Part shown: positions 24,391 to 33,704 of the stretch, piece by piece
Numbering within the stretch: the first letter of the stretch is position 1
Layout of the letters: every line of letters begins with the position of its first letter
NCBI GenBank assembly: GCA_017450945.1
Contig: JAFSSP010000025.1
Coordinates: 1 to 54,172 of the forward strand
Reading direction: 5' to 3'
Length of the DNA: 54,172 nt
Source: Clostridia bacterium
Lineage (GTDB): Bacteria > Bacillota > Clostridia > Oscillospirales > CAG-272
The notes under the pieces: model-generated
Seen by the model: only the letters and a program-made list of their open reading frames with translations
Database searches by the model: none
What the model was told of the DNA's origin: nothing
Program-made: the position numbers and the translations under genes

Positions 24391-25671
24391 TCAGTCTTCC
24401 CCCTTTTTCGGATAGGAGGGATCGTATTGCTTGAGCTGCCCGTGCAGTTTTGCGTCTACAACGGCCGCCACGAGCATTCCGGTCTCTGTATACTCCACCG
24501 ATTCGACGTCCGCGCCCTTGTAAAGCAGATTCAGAGCGCCGCCGTCGGAATTGGGAATGTGGAAGACCACACGCCGCCGTCCGAGGTTGCAAAGCTCTTC
24601 AAGCGCCGTCTCAAGGAGCGGCATTCCCTGCCCGGTTTTGGCCGAGAGGAAGACCGTGCGGTCGCGCTCGGCATGCTTTCCGGGTGAGAGCAACTGCGCC
24701 ATGCCAAGATCGCATTTGTTGAAGACATAAAGCACCGGTTTGTCGGCGGCACCAAGATCGGCAAGAAGCGACTCGGTCACTTCAAGCTGCGCCTGACAGT
24801 CCGGATCGGAGGCGTCGAGAACGATGAGAAGTGCGTCGGCATAGACCACCTCGTCGAGGGTCGATTTGAAGGCCTTGATGAGATGGTGTGGCAGATTGCG
24901 GATGAAACCGACCGTGTCGGTAAGCAGGATCTGTCTCCCTGAGGGCAAAGCGTATTTTCTCGTCGTCGGGTCAAGCGTGGCAAACAGCTTGTCCTCGGCA
25001 AGCACCCCCGCGTCGGTCAGCCTGTTGAGCAGGGTGGATTTTCCCGCGTTGGTATATCCCACAATGGCGACCTTAAAAATGCCGCCCCTGTCGCGCGACT
25101 GCCGCATGGTGCGGCGGTTTTTGTCAAGCGTCTCAAGCTCCTCTTCGAGGGCTGTAATGCGTCTGCGGATATGCCGCCGATCCGATTCCAGCTTGCTCTC
25201 GCCGGGGCCCCTGGTACCGATGCCGCCGCCAAGACGCGAAAGATCTTTTCCCTGCCCGTACAAACGCGGCGCCGAATACTGCAGCTGCGCGAGTTCCACT
25301 TGGAGTTTTCCCTCTCTAGTGACCGCGTGGAGAGCGAAAATATCGAGGATGAGCATCGAGCGGTCGAGCACGCGGACTCTCTCTCCGAGCGCATCCTCGA
25401 GATTTTTGATCTGCGAGGGTGAGAGTTCGGCATCAAAAATGACCAGCGTAATCTCATTGAGGTTGCAGAGAACAGCAAGCTCGGCAACCTTTCCCGAACC
25501 GATCAAGGTCGCCGGGTTTGGCTTTTCGATGTTTTGAAGCAGTTTTGCAAAGCAGGAGCCGCCGGCAGTCTCAAGCAGGCGCTCCAACTCGTCAAAGCTC
25601 TTTTCCACCGCTTCGGGAGAATCCTTCGGCGTGCAGATCCCCACCAATATGGCTTTTGTCAGTTCTTCCAA
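24391..25671 (-). CDS. hflX: GTPase HflX
   Basis: A ribosome-associated GTPase that splits stalled ribosomes in other bacteria. The N-terminal HflX domain and the glycine-rich linker GGGIGTRGPGESKLE precede a complete G domain: G1 GYTNAGKST, G3 DTVGF, G4 NKCD. The 426-residue form starts at a TTG codon (25671) that follows a strong AAAGGAGGGG site by 4 nt; no ATG is well placed. A C-terminal domain of about 60 residues is present. It forms an operon with yigZ. Confidence 0.92.
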   Translation of the reverse strand: MEELTKAILVGICTPKDSPEAVEKSFDELERLLETAGGSCFAKLLQNIEKPNPATLIGSGKVAELAVLCNLNEITLVIFDAELSPSQIKNLEDALGERVRVLDRSMLILDIFALHAVTREGKLQVELAQLQYSAPRLYGQGKDLSRLGGGIGTRGPGESKLESDRRHIRRRITALEEELETLDKNRRTMRQSRDRGGIFKVAIVGYTNAGKSTLLNRLTDAGVLAEDKLFATLDPTTRKYALPSGRQILLTDTVGFIRNLPHHLIKAFKSTLDEVVYADALLIVLDASDPDCQAQLEVTESLLADLGAADKPVLYVFNKCDLGMAQLLSPGKHAERDRTVFLSAKTGQGMPLLETALEELCNLGRRRVVFHIPNSDGGALNLLYKGADVESVEYTETGMLVAAVVDAKLHGQLKQYDPSYPKKGED

Positions 25672-25703
25672 AGGTTCCCCTCCTTTCAACTCTCTATTGC
25701 TTA

Positions 25704-25749
25704 GAAAAAGGGGGCCTCCCCCGAAACCGGCAGGACAGCCCCTTTTTTG
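25704..25749. terminator. probable terminator between rpmE and hflX
   Basis: A-rich/G-rich (25704-25716) and GCCCCTTTTTT (25738-25748) arms pair around a GC-rich loop; on the minus strand the structure lies just after rpmE and ends in five T residues. The stem has one bulge, so strength is uncertain. Confidence 0.55.
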
Positions 25750-25755
25750 GATGAA

Positions 25756-25968
25756 TTACTTCTGTTGTACCGAAGCAAGTCTCTTTTTGAACTTATCGAC
25801 CCGTCCGCCGGCGTCAACAAACTTCTGTTTGCCGGTGAAGAAAGGGTGGCATTTGGAGCAGATATCCACTCTCATTTCGCTTCCCTTGGTGGATTTGGTC
25901 TCGACCACTTCTCCGCAAGCGCAGCGAATCACGCAGGTCTCGTACTTCGGATGAATTCCGTCTTTCAT
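25756..25968 (-). CDS. rpmE: 50S ribosomal protein L31 (zinc type)
   Basis: A 70-residue L31 with all four zinc-binding cysteines, CACG and CSKC included, making it the zinc-containing form that zinc-limited cells replace with a cysteine-free paralogue. Segments [10 protein letters not shown] and [20 protein letters not shown] are conserved. It bridges the ribosomal subunits. It is monocistronic, with its own promoter and a leader that may form two hairpins. Confidence 0.96.
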   Translation of the reverse strand: MKDGIHPKYETCVIRCACGEVVETKSTKGSEMRVDICSKCHPFFTGKQKFVDAGGRVDKFKKRLASVQQK

Positions 25969-25984
25969 TGTTTTTTCCTCATTT

Positions 25985-26031
25985 CCAAAAATTTGATGTT
26001 CTTTGACATCGGGGACTCATACAGAGTCATA
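25985..26031 (-). promoter_or_regulatory. rpmE leader with two hairpins, candidate L31 autoregulatory RNA
   Basis: The leader contains GACTC/GAGTC (26014-26028) and GATGT/ACATC (25995-26010) hairpins directly before the ribosome-binding site. Firmicutes rpmE genes often have an L31 leader here. No covariance check was possible. Confidence 0.35.
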
Positions 26032-26038
26032 CGCAGGC

Positions 26039-26067
26039 ATTATAACACAGTCTTTTCAGAATTGCAA
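26039..26067 (-). promoter_or_regulatory. sigma-A promoter of rpmE
   Basis: TTGCAA (26062-26067), 17 bp, TATAAT (26039-26044) on the minus strand. Confidence 0.82.
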
Positions 26068-26185
26068 GACTTTTTTTGATTTTTTTATCTTTCTTTTTTG
26101 GAAAGAATCACAAAAAACAGCCGGTACAAGCAAACGGCGTAAAAATCGAGCATAAAATCAGGAGAAAAACGAATGGAGGGCTTTT

Positions 26186-26866
26186 ATGTTTCTTGCACTG
26201 TTTTCATTCCTTACAAGAGTCTTTCACATGATCCTTGGGATCTCCACCCCGCAAAAGTTTCCGCCGCCCATGAAAAAAGAAGAGGAAGAGGCCGCTTTTT
26301 TGCGCATGAGAGCCGGAGACGAAGAGGCGCGCGAGAAGTTGATCCTTCACAATCTGCGTCTGGTCTCACACATTGTCCGAAAGTACTATGCCGCATCGGC
26401 CGACCAGGAAGACCTGATTTCGATCGGCACGGTGGGGCTTGTCAAGGCGGTCGACCGCTTCAACGAGGAGCGCGGCTCCAAGTTTGCCACCTACGCCGCC
26501 CGCTGTATCCAGAACGAGATCCTCATGCACTTCCGCGCGCAAAAAAAGCACACCTCGGACGTTTCGATCAACGAGACGATCGACGTGGACCGCGACGGCA
26601 ATCCGCTCTCCTACATGGATGTCATTTGCACCGAGGAGGATTTTGCCGAAGAAGTACAAAGAAAGATCCTGACGACCTCAATGTTAAGAAGTCTTGAGAC
26701 GGTTCTCTCATCGCGCGAGCGGCAGATCGTAAAACTGCGCTACGGGCTTTCCGGCGGCGAAGCAAAAACGCAAAAAGAGGTTGCCGATCTGCTTGGCATC
26801 TCGCGCTCCTACGTCTCCAGAATTGAAAAAAGCGCCCTTCAAAAGCTGAAGGACGCTTTGAGTTGA
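26186..26866 (+). CDS. sigK: sporulation sigma factor SigK (pro-sigma-K)
   Basis: This 226-residue sigma-70 family protein has region 2 (HNLRLVSHIVRKYY, DLISIGTVGLVKAVD, KFATYAARCIQNEILMH) and region 4 (KEVADLLGISRSYVSRIE) of the late mother-cell sporulation factor. The first 20 or so residues are hydrophobic (FLALFSFLTRVFHMIL), like the pro-sequence removed by the SpoIVFB protease in Bacillus. The gene is intact, with no skin-type insertion. The ATG at 26186 follows a GGAGGG site at 26175-26180. No clear sigma-A promoter lies upstream, as expected for mother-cell control. It converges on mutS2 with 6 nt between stops. Confidence 0.92.
   Translation: MFLALFSFLTRVFHMILGISTPQKFPPPMKKEEEEAAFLRMRAGDEEAREKLILHNLRLVSHIVRKYYAASADQEDLISIGTVGLVKAVDRFNEERGSKFATYAARCIQNEILMHFRAQKKHTSDVSINETIDVDRDGNPLSYMDVICTEEDFAEEVQRKILTTSMLRSLETVLSSRERQIVKLRYGLSGGEAKTQKEVADLLGISRSYVSRIEKSALQKLKDALS
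26826..26857 (-). terminator. mutS2-operon terminator inside the sigK coding sequence
   Basis: On the minus strand, 16 nt after the mutS2 stop, a 10-bp stem (26857-26848 with 26840-26831) is followed by a T-run (26830-26826). One pair is G-U in the minus-strand RNA but a C-A mismatch on the plus strand, so it works for mutS2 rather than sigK. It encodes the last codons of SigK. Confidence 0.65.
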
Positions 26867-26872
26867 TCCTTT

Positions 26873-29266
26873 TTATTTGAGCTCGACAACCGTCACGCCG
26901 CCGTCCCCTTCCCCGTACTCGGCCATGCGGAAGGACGCGACTCTGCGATCCTTTCTCAAACGCTCCCAAAGAGCCTTTTTGAGCGCGCCGGTACCTTTGC
27001 CGTGGATCAGACGCACCTTGCGGAAACCGGTCAAGAGCGCCTCGTCAAAGTATTTATCTACCTCGCCCCAGGCCTCGTCCCCGAGCTTTCCGCGCAGGTC
27101 GATCTCATCTCTGAAATCGGCGGCGGGAGAGCGTTTGAAGCCCGAGACCGGGCGGCGTTTGCCTCCCATGGTCACGGTAGGCTCCTCATCAATCAGTTGC
27201 AGGTTGGCAAGCGGTGTACGGGTTTTGAGAATACCGGCCTGCACAAGAAGATTCCCAGAGGAATCCGGCAGTTCGAGTACAGTCGCCTCGGTTCCGAGGT
27301 TTACGAGTTTGACCCGGTCGCCTTTGCGAAGCGCACGCGGCAGAACGTAGCCCTTGTTCTCGCGCTCTTCGACCGGGTTGACCCGATCGTCGTTCTCACG
27401 GATGGCACGTCTGACGGCGCGGCGGGTCTCGTCGAGCGTTTCGGTCAGTTTTCCGGCCTCCTCGGCTTTTTTGGCCTTTTCGAGCTGGGCGAGCACAAAT
27501 TCGCTGGTCGATTTGGCGCTTTGCAGGATGTTTTCGGCTCTGCGGCGATCCTCCTCGACCTTTCTTCTCTCGTTTGCGAGCTTGCGGTTGAGTTCGGCCT
27601 CGGCGCCGGCTTTCAGCGTTTCATATTCGGCTCGCAGACGGTTTGCATCCTCCAGCGCGCGCTCTGCGGCAATGCGCCGCTCCTCCAGCTCGCCAAGGAG
27701 AGACTCAAACTGATGGTGCTCTTCGTTGACATGCGATTTTGCCCGCTCGATGATCTCTTTTGAGAGTCCCAGCTTTTCCGAAATGGCAAAGGCGTTCGAC
27801 TTGCCGGGCAGTCCGATGAGCAGGCGATAGGTCGGACGCAGGGTGGTCACGTCAAACTCGCAGGAGGCGTTCTCGACCCCCTCGATCTCGAGCGCGTAGG
27901 TTTTCAGCTCGGTGTAGTGCGTGGTAGCAACGCAGATGGCGCCGGCCGCACGGACTTCTTCGATGATCGAACGTGCGAGCGCCGCGCCCTCGACCGGGTC
28001 GGTTCCGGCTCCGAGCTCGTCAAAGAGACAAAGCGAATCCTTTGTGACGTTCTGCACGATGCGCACGATGTTGACCATGTGCGAGGAAAAGGTGGAGAGC
28101 GACTGTTCGATGCTTTGCTCGTCGCCGAGATCAACCAAAATCCGGTCGAACACCGGGAGGCTTGACTCGACCTCGGCCGGAATGTGCAGACCGGATTGCG
28201 TCATGAGCGCAAAGAGGCCGACCGTTTTGAGCGCGACGGTTTTGCCGCCGGTGTTGGGACCGGTGATGATGAGTGTATCGTAATTCTTTCCCACCTGAAT
28301 GTTTGTGGGAACAACTGCCCCGGGATCAATGAGCGGATGCCTTGCGCGAATCAAGGACAGGCTGTGGTCGCGTGTCAATGTCGCCTCGTTTCCTTTCATG
28401 CGGATCGAAAGCTGCGCGCAGGCAAACGCAAAGGCAAGATCGGTCAGATTCAGTTCGTTGAGTCTTAACGACTCAGCCGAGGCAGAGACCTGCGAGGAAA
28501 GATCGTAGAGGATCCTTTCGATCTCGCGCTCCTCTTTTGACTGGAGCATGCGAAGCTCGTTGTTGGCCTCGACCACCGCCATAGGCTCGATGAAAATGGT
28601 CGCTCCCGAGGAGGAGGTGTCGTGGATGAGCCCATTGATATCGTTTTTGCATTCGACCTTGACCGGCACCACATAGCGGCCGTTGCGCATGGTGACGATG
28701 TTGTCCTGCAAAATTTTGGAATAGGAACCGCTGACGTAGCGCTGGAGCGTCTCCTTGATTTTGAGATTCGCCTCGCGGATCTTGCGGCGGATGTCGGCAA
28801 GCGCCGGGCTTGCCTCGTCGGCGATCATATCCTCCGAGAGGATCGAGCGGGTAATGGTGTCCTCGAGGTGCTTGTTCGGAAGCAGTCTGTCGGCGATCTC
28901 ATCGAGAACCGTCGGGAAAAGATGGTTCTGTCTGAAATAGTCGGCGACCTGTCGGGAGGAGCGCAGAATGCGCGAGACGTCCAGCAGTTCTCTCGGCGAG
29001 AGCACCGCTCCCTTCTCGGCGCGCTCGCAGGCGCCGACGACCTCGGGAACGCTTCCAAAGGGCGGCATGCCTTTTGCGTCGTAGAGTCTTTTTGCGTCGG
29101 TCGTTCTTTGCAGGCGGCGCGCCACTTCGTCGCGGTCGTCGGAAGGGGTCAGGCAAAGAGACAGAGACGCCGCCCCCTTTGTGGGAGCCGCGTCGGCAAG
29201 AAGTGCTCGTATTTTATCAAATTCCAGAGCCGCGATGGCACGTTCCGATGCGATCATGTTTTTCAT
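26873..29266 (-). CDS. mutS2: endonuclease MutS2
   Basis: The 797-residue protein contains the MutS core and ATPase with Walker A GPNTGGKT and Walker B LFDELGAGTDP. A long coiled-coil (about residues 510-630) follows, then a C-terminal Smr nuclease domain (IDLRGKL...VRLIHGKGTGALK). MutS2 counters recombination and, in Bacillus, splits collided ribosomes. It lacks the mismatch-recognition domain of MutS, as is normal. Its start overlaps the recO stop by 4 nt (ATGA). It is the last gene of the yqfC operon. Confidence 0.95.
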   Translation of the reverse strand: MKNMIASERAIAALEFDKIRALLADAAPTKGAASLSLCLTPSDDRDEVARRLQRTTDAKRLYDAKGMPPFGSVPEVVGACERAEKGAVLSPRELLDVSRILRSSRQVADYFRQNHLFPTVLDEIADRLLPNKHLEDTITRSILSEDMIADEASPALADIRRKIREANLKIKETLQRYVSGSYSKILQDNIVTMRNGRYVVPVKVECKNDINGLIHDTSSSGATIFIEPMAVVEANNELRMLQSKEEREIERILYDLSSQVSASAESLRLNELNLTDLAFAFACAQLSIRMKGNEATLTRDHSLSLIRARHPLIDPGAVVPTNIQVGKNYDTLIITGPNTGGKTVALKTVGLFALMTQSGLHIPAEVESSLPVFDRILVDLGDEQSIEQSLSTFSSHMVNIVRIVQNVTKDSLCLFDELGAGTDPVEGAALARSIIEEVRAAGAICVATTHYTELKTYALEIEGVENASCEFDVTTLRPTYRLLIGLPGKSNAFAISEKLGLSKEIIERAKSHVNEEHHQFESLLGELEERRIAAERALEDANRLRAEYETLKAGAEAELNRKLANERRKVEEDRRRAENILQSAKSTSEFVLAQLEKAKKAEEAGKLTETLDETRRAVRRAIRENDDRVNPVEERENKGYVLPRALRKGDRVKLVNLGTEATVLELPDSSGNLLVQAGILKTRTPLANLQLIDEEPTVTMGGKRRPVSGFKRSPAADFRDEIDLRGKLGDEAWGEVDKYFDEALLTGFRKVRLIHGKGTGALKKALWERLRKDRRVASFRMAEYGEGDGGVTVVELK

Positions 29267-30057
29267 CCTTTTTCCTGCAAACTGTGGTAAAACTGCAACG
29301 AATCAAACCCTCTTTCAAGGTGGGAAAGCAAATAGGTCTCGGCGGCGCGGCAAAATTCTTCGCGCTCCCTGCCCTCTTCCAGCGAGAAGGCAAACAGCCG
29401 CTCGGCGGGAGCCGAGATGAGATAGCGAAGCGCCATAAGCGCCGAGGGAGATAAGCGGCAAAGCAGGCTTGCCTCTGAAGGATCGTCTGTCGGGGCCTTG
29501 ATCCCGCTTCTTTTTGAGAGGCAGGAAGAACAAATCAGCGCGCCGTTCATCACGTCCAGGTAAAAATAGTCCGCGTCGACCGTGTGGCAAAGGTCGCAGG
29601 CTCCAACATCCGGCGCATAACCCGAGATGGCCGAGAGCCGGAATTCGAGCGCGGCCTTGACCAGATCGGCCGGATAGCGATCCTGACTTACGGCATAGAG
29701 CGCATTGAGCAGTAGCCTGAGTAGTTCCTCCGACTCCTCCCCTTCGTCGCTGAGTTCGTAAGCAAGATCGCAGAAATAGGCGGCCAGATGCAGTTTTTCA
29801 AGGTCGGTCGAAAGGCCGTAAAAGGGCTGGATCGGGCTTCCTCCTTTGAGAATGGGGAGAGTCGCGCCCCTGCGGTAATACTCAAAGTTCCCGTAGGTAT
29901 AAAGCTGGCTGACGCCGCGCTGACCGCCCTTCAGCGAGTGTGCGCCTTTGGCAAGGAGCGTCATGCGGCCGCTTTTTGTGAGCAGCGTCAGATAGCGGTC
30001 GTGGTCGCCAAAGTCCTTGACCCGGATGACCACGCCGTCAACAGCTTCGTGCTGCAC
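29263..30057 (-). CDS. recO: DNA repair protein RecO
   Basis: The 264-residue protein has the N-terminal OB fold (VDGVVIRVKDFGDHDRYLTLLT) and a C-terminal zinc finger, CDLC about 20 residues before CSSC. It loads RecA at gaps with RecF and RecR. The start is a GTG (30057) after a GGAGGGGAG site. It lies 28 nt after era, its common neighbour. Confidence 0.92.
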   Translation of the reverse strand: MQHEAVDGVVIRVKDFGDHDRYLTLLTKSGRMTLLAKGAHSLKGGQRGVSQLYTYGNFEYYRRGATLPILKGGSPIQPFYGLSTDLEKLHLAAYFCDLAYELSDEGEESEELLRLLLNALYAVSQDRYPADLVKAALEFRLSAISGYAPDVGACDLCHTVDADYFYLDVMNGALICSSCLSKRSGIKAPTDDPSEASLLCRLSPSALMALRYLISAPAERLFAFSLEEGREREEFCRAAETYLLSHLERGFDSLQFYHSLQEKG

Positions 30058-30085
30058 GGCACTCCCCTCCCTTCAAAAATCAACT

Positions 30086-30970
30086 TCAGTCGTCCTGAAA
30101 TCCGAACTCCACAAGGTCGCGCTGGCTGTCCCGCCAGTTCTCCTTGACCTTGACCCAAAGATCGAGATAAACTTTTCCCTCGAGCATTTTTTCAAGATCC
30201 TCTCTGGCATAGGAGCCGATGCGTTTTAAGGTTTCGCCGCCTTTGCCGACCAGGATCCCCTTGTGCGAGGCCTTCTCGCAGAAGATCTCGGCGCGCACGC
30301 GGGTGACGCCCTCCTCGATCTTGTATTCTTCAATGACCACCGCAACGCCGTGCGGAACTTCCTTGTCGAGCGTCCGGAGAATCTTTTCGCGGATGATCTC
30401 GGCGGCGATCCGTTTGAGCGGCTGGTCGGTCAGGTCGTCCTCTTCGTAGAACCACTCGCCCTCATGGAGCAGTTTTGCGCATTCCGAGAGCAGGTCTTCG
30501 ACCTGTTTTCCTTTTTTTGCGCTCATCGGGATCACGGCGAAAAAGTCGTGAAGCGCAGCGTAAGCAAGGATGGTTTTGCCGATCGCCTCGCCGCGGTAAA
30601 GATCGGTCTTGTTGAGCACCAAAATCCCGGGCGTACCCGACTGTTTGAGATAGCGGATCACCCGCTTTTCTACGTCGGCAGGCTCAAATCCGGCGTCGGC
30701 CACAAGGATTACCGCGTCGGCCTCCTGCATGACGCTGCTTGCGCTTTTGACCATATAGTCGCCGAGCGAATTCTTGGCCGAGAAAATTCCCGGCGTGTCA
30801 AGAAAAACAAATTGATCCTCGCCGCGCGTCTCAATGCCGGCAATGCGGTTTCTCGTCGTTTGCGGCTTGTCCGAGACGATGGCGATCTTTTGCCCCAAAA
30901 TGGAATTGAGCAGGGTGGATTTGCCCACGTTGGGGCGGCCCACGATGCCGAAAAATCCGGTTCTTTTCAT
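30086..30970 (-). CDS. era: GTPase Era
   Basis: This 294-residue GTPase binds the 3' end of 16S rRNA in 30S maturation. It has G1 GRPNVGKST, the switch TTRNRIAGI, G3 DTPG, G4 NKTD and a C-terminal KH domain with GKGGETLKRIG. The ATG at 30970, 7 nt after the ybeY stop, gives the standard N-terminus. A TTG at 30994 would extend it by 8 residues and overlap ybeY. The Shine-Dalgarno sequence is poor, so translation probably depends on ybeY. Confidence 0.96.
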   Translation of the reverse strand: MKRTGFFGIVGRPNVGKSTLLNSILGQKIAIVSDKPQTTRNRIAGIETRGEDQFVFLDTPGIFSAKNSLGDYMVKSASSVMQEADAVILVADAGFEPADVEKRVIRYLKQSGTPGILVLNKTDLYRGEAIGKTILAYAALHDFFAVIPMSAKKGKQVEDLLSECAKLLHEGEWFYEEDDLTDQPLKRIAAEIIREKILRTLDKEVPHGVAVVIEEYKIEEGVTRVRAEIFCEKASHKGILVGKGGETLKRIGSYAREDLEKMLEGKVYLDLWVKVKENWRDSQRDLVEFGFQDD

Positions 30971-30977
30971 AGGCGAA

Positions 30978-31472
30978 TCAATAGCGGGGCGCAAATCCCA
31001 TGCGCTTCATGATCTCGTCCTGGCGCAAAAACATCTCGCGCTCGTCCTCGGCACCCGTCTCATGATCGTAGCCGAGCAGATGAAGCGTCGAGTGAACGGT
31101 CAAAAACGCGACCTCTTCTTCGAGGCTGTGACCGTACTCCTCTGCCTGCCGTTTTGCCGTCTCCAGCGAGATCACCACGTCTCCGAGCATGCCGACCAGC
31201 TCGTCCACCGGCGGCTCGTCGCTCTCGCCCTCGTAATCAAAGAGCGGAAAGGAAAGCACGTCGGTCGCCTTGTCGATGTTCCGAAAGTTTTTATTGAGCT
31301 CGCGGATCCCCTGGTCGTCGATGAAGGTGATCGAGACTTCGGCGGGGTTCTGATACTGCTCGGCGGTCAGCGTTTCCAGGACCGCTCTCCGGCAGATCAT
31401 TTTGAGCTTGTAGGTCAGCGGAAGGACTTCCTGCTTGTTTTCAAAATCGAGTTGCAGCATGATTTCGTTCAT
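30978..31472 (-). CDS. ybeY: endoribonuclease YbeY (16S rRNA maturation)
   Basis: A 164-residue metalloprotein with the zinc-binding signature HSTLHLLGYDHE near its C-terminus and the TDVLSFPL segment. It takes part in 16S rRNA 3'-end processing and ribosome quality control. It overlaps phoH by 4 nt and is followed by era after 7 nt. Confidence 0.95.
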   Translation of the reverse strand: MNEIMLQLDFENKQEVLPLTYKLKMICRRAVLETLTAEQYQNPAEVSITFIDDQGIRELNKNFRNIDKATDVLSFPLFDYEGESDEPPVDELVGMLGDVVISLETAKRQAEEYGHSLEEEVAFLTVHSTLHLLGYDHETGAEDEREMFLRQDEIMKRMGFAPRY

Positions 31473-32497
31473 TCTTTTTTCTCTCCTGCTTTTTGTTTCT
31501 TCTCGGTGCGGGCGCGGCGGCGTTCGGCCTCCTTGCGCTCGAGTTCCCGATCGTATTTTTCGTATGCTTTGATGATTTTTTGCACCAGTCGGTGACGCAC
31601 GACATCCCGCTCGCTAAAAGCGTGAATGCCAATGCCTTCGATGCCTTCGAGAATCTTCACGGCGGTAAAGAGTCCGCTCTTTTGTCCGTGCGGCAGATCG
31701 GTTTGAGTCAAATCTCCGGTCACGACGGCCTTAGAACCGAATCCAAGACGAGTCAAAAACATTTTCATCTGCTCGCCGGTGGCGTTCTGCGCCTCGTCGA
31801 GGATGATAAAGGAGTCGTCGAGCGTCCGTCCTCTCATGTAAGCGAGCGGTGCAATCTCGATGATTCCCTTTTCGAGTAACTTCTGGTAGGTCTCCACGCC
31901 GAGCATTTCGTAGAGCGCGTCGTAGAGCGGCCGCAGATAGGGATCGATCTTGCTTTGCAGATCGCCGGGCAAAAAGCCGAGCTTTTCTCCTGCCTCGATG
32001 GCAGGGCGGGTCAGGATGATCCTTGACACCTGCTTTTGCCGGAGCGCGCGCACGGCGGCGGCGACGGCAAGAAAGGTTTTTCCGGTCCCGGCAGGCCCGA
32101 TGCCAAGGACAATGTCGTTTTTGCGGATGGTTTCAAGATACTGTTGCTGTCCGAGCGTTTTTGCCTTGATCGGTTTGCCTTTTGCCGTCACGCAGACGCA
32201 TTCGTCGCCGAGCGCCGTGAGGCTTGCCCCTTCGCCCGAATCGATGGTGTCGACCGCATACTGCACCGCCTGCTCGCCGATGACGTCGGTTTTGTCGGCA
32301 AGCTCGGAGAGGTAGGCGATGCACTGTGCCGCGGCGTTCACGGCTTCGGCACTCCCGCCTTCGATGACGATCGCGCCGTCGCGGTTGCGGAGCGCAACGT
32401 CAAAGCGCGATTCGATCAGGCGCGCGTTGGCGTCAAGATCGCCGAAAATTTTTGCAATGGTGTCCGGCAGAGCGACCGGGATCACTTTTCGAGTCAT
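31469..32497 (-). CDS. phoH: PhoH family ATPase
   Basis: This 342-residue PhoH-like protein has a short N-terminal domain, then an ATPase domain with Walker A GPAGTGKT and Walker [10 protein letters not shown], and [15 protein letters not shown] between them. It is a predicted RNA-related ATPase, often encoded beside ybeY. The ATG at 32497 is used, with AAGGA about 13 nt upstream; the longer TTG-started frame would overlap yqfD. In many Bacilli an HD-domain gene (yqfF) separates phoH and ybeY; it is missing here. Confidence 0.93.
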   Translation of the reverse strand: MTRKVIPVALPDTIAKIFGDLDANARLIESRFDVALRNRDGAIVIEGGSAEAVNAAAQCIAYLSELADKTDVIGEQAVQYAVDTIDSGEGASLTALGDECVCVTAKGKPIKAKTLGQQQYLETIRKNDIVLGIGPAGTGKTFLAVAAAVRALRQKQVSRIILTRPAIEAGEKLGFLPGDLQSKIDPYLRPLYDALYEMLGVETYQKLLEKGIIEIAPLAYMRGRTLDDSFIILDEAQNATGEQMKMFLTRLGFGSKAVVTGDLTQTDLPHGQKSGLFTAVKILEGIEGIGIHAFSERDVVRHRLVQKIIKAYEKYDRELERKEAERRRARTEKKQKAGEKKE

Positions 32498-32528
32498 AAA
32501 ACGCTTTTTGTCCTTTCTTTTTGGGATC

Positions 32529-33704
32529 TCACGGCAGAATTTCAAACTCTACCTGCTTTGCGATATCTTCGATGCACTCGACCCGGCAGGTAAGTTTCAC
32601 GCCGGTGTCGGTCCACTCGGTCAAAACTTCTTTTTTTAGGAGCTCGGCTTCGGCAAGGGCCTCTTTTATACGCCCTGCAAGTTCGGCGTAGGCAAGCTCC
32701 AAAACCTGCCGCTCGTCCCTTGCAACTTCTGCCAATTCACTTCTGCGAAACCTGAAAACCGAGAGCGAGAGCGGGAGCTTTGCAAGGCCAAGCACGTCCA
32801 GTCCCCTCTTTGTCTCTATTATAGCACAACCCTCCTCGTTTTTTCCAGTCCTTTTGTAAATTTTTGCCTTCCCGGAAAAGAAGTTGAGCGAGATCTCCGC
32901 AATTCCCTCTTCGACAACCCGCTCTTCCGTTGTGACAAAGGGTACCTCCACCGAAAACTCGTGCGTCGTCCGCGCAAGGACTTTACCCGAAGCGCGGGTG
33001 TAGAAAAAGCCGCCGTTCCGGTTGTCCGAGATTCCGCTGACCAGCAGTTCCCCCGCGCGCACCGCCTGCCCGGGTTTTACCGTGCTCTTGCCCCGATACA
33101 GCTCGATAACTTCGATCTGTCCGTCGACGGCCGCCACAAGATTGGCCGGGTTTTTTGATTCTTCGGCGGGTACGGGGATCGCCTCGGTCACCTGCACCTG
33201 CGCCACCGTGCCGTGAAGATTGACCGAGATCCAGGAGATCTCATCGGTGGAAATGAGAACCCGGTTTTCCAGCTCGCCGGCGTGAATTCTTTTGATCGGC
33301 GTACCGATCGAAAGCCCGTTCTCAGAGAGGATCGCCTCGATTCGTTCGGTCGGGATCCGCTCGTTGCCCACGATCCGCAAATCCCAGACAAAAAAGGTGG
33401 AGGCAATCAGAATACAGACCGCGGCAAGACCGCCGAGGATCAGTCCCGGACGGCGGCGATAGGTCAAAACCAGCGCCGGAAGGCCTTTCCCCTCCAGCTT
33501 TTTGATCCGAATCCCGCGACAGGCGGCCGCTTTTTGCAGGCGGCGCGCATCGGTTGCAAGCACCCAGAAGTCGGCAGCCTCCTCCCCCCTCTGAAAATCC
33601 GAAAAGGAGAGGCTCTCAAAAAGAAAGAGGTTGTAGAGCGCGGTCAGATCGCCTATGGGAACCGAGAAATGCACGCGGCCGAAAACGGCTGACAATCGGT
33701 TCAT
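32529..33704 (-). CDS. yqfD: sporulation protein YqfD
   Basis: The 391-residue protein has one membrane helix near residues 85-105 (GLILGGLAAVCILIAST), preceded by a basic cytoplasmic region and followed by a long outer domain with the VWDLRIVGNERI and KPGQAVRAGELLVSG segments. YqfD is made in the mother cell under sigma-E and is needed for efficient sporulation. The ATG at 33704 overlaps the yqfC stop by 4 nt and follows an AAGGGA site. Confidence 0.9.
   Translation of the reverse strand: MNRLSAVFGRVHFSVPIGDLTALYNLFLFESLSFSDFQRGEEAADFWVLATDARRLQKAAACRGIRIKKLEGKGLPALVLTYRRRPGLILGGLAAVCILIASTFFVWDLRIVGNERIPTERIEAILSENGLSIGTPIKRIHAGELENRVLISTDEISWISVNLHGTVAQVQVTEAIPVPAEESKNPANLVAAVDGQIEVIELYRGKSTVKPGQAVRAGELLVSGISDNRNGGFFYTRASGKVLARTTHEFSVEVPFVTTEERVVEEGIAEISLNFFSGKAKIYKRTGKNEEGCAIIETKRGLDVLGLAKLPLSLSVFRFRRSELAEVARDERQVLELAYAELAGRIKEALAEAELLKKEVLTEWTDTGVKLTCRVECIEDIAKQVEFEILP

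Noticed and set aside
26124-26158. Sporulation-type promoter before sigK (CATAAAAT at 26151-26158)
   Set aside because: The -10-like element is plausible for a mother-cell sigma factor, but no convincing -35 sits at the right distance.
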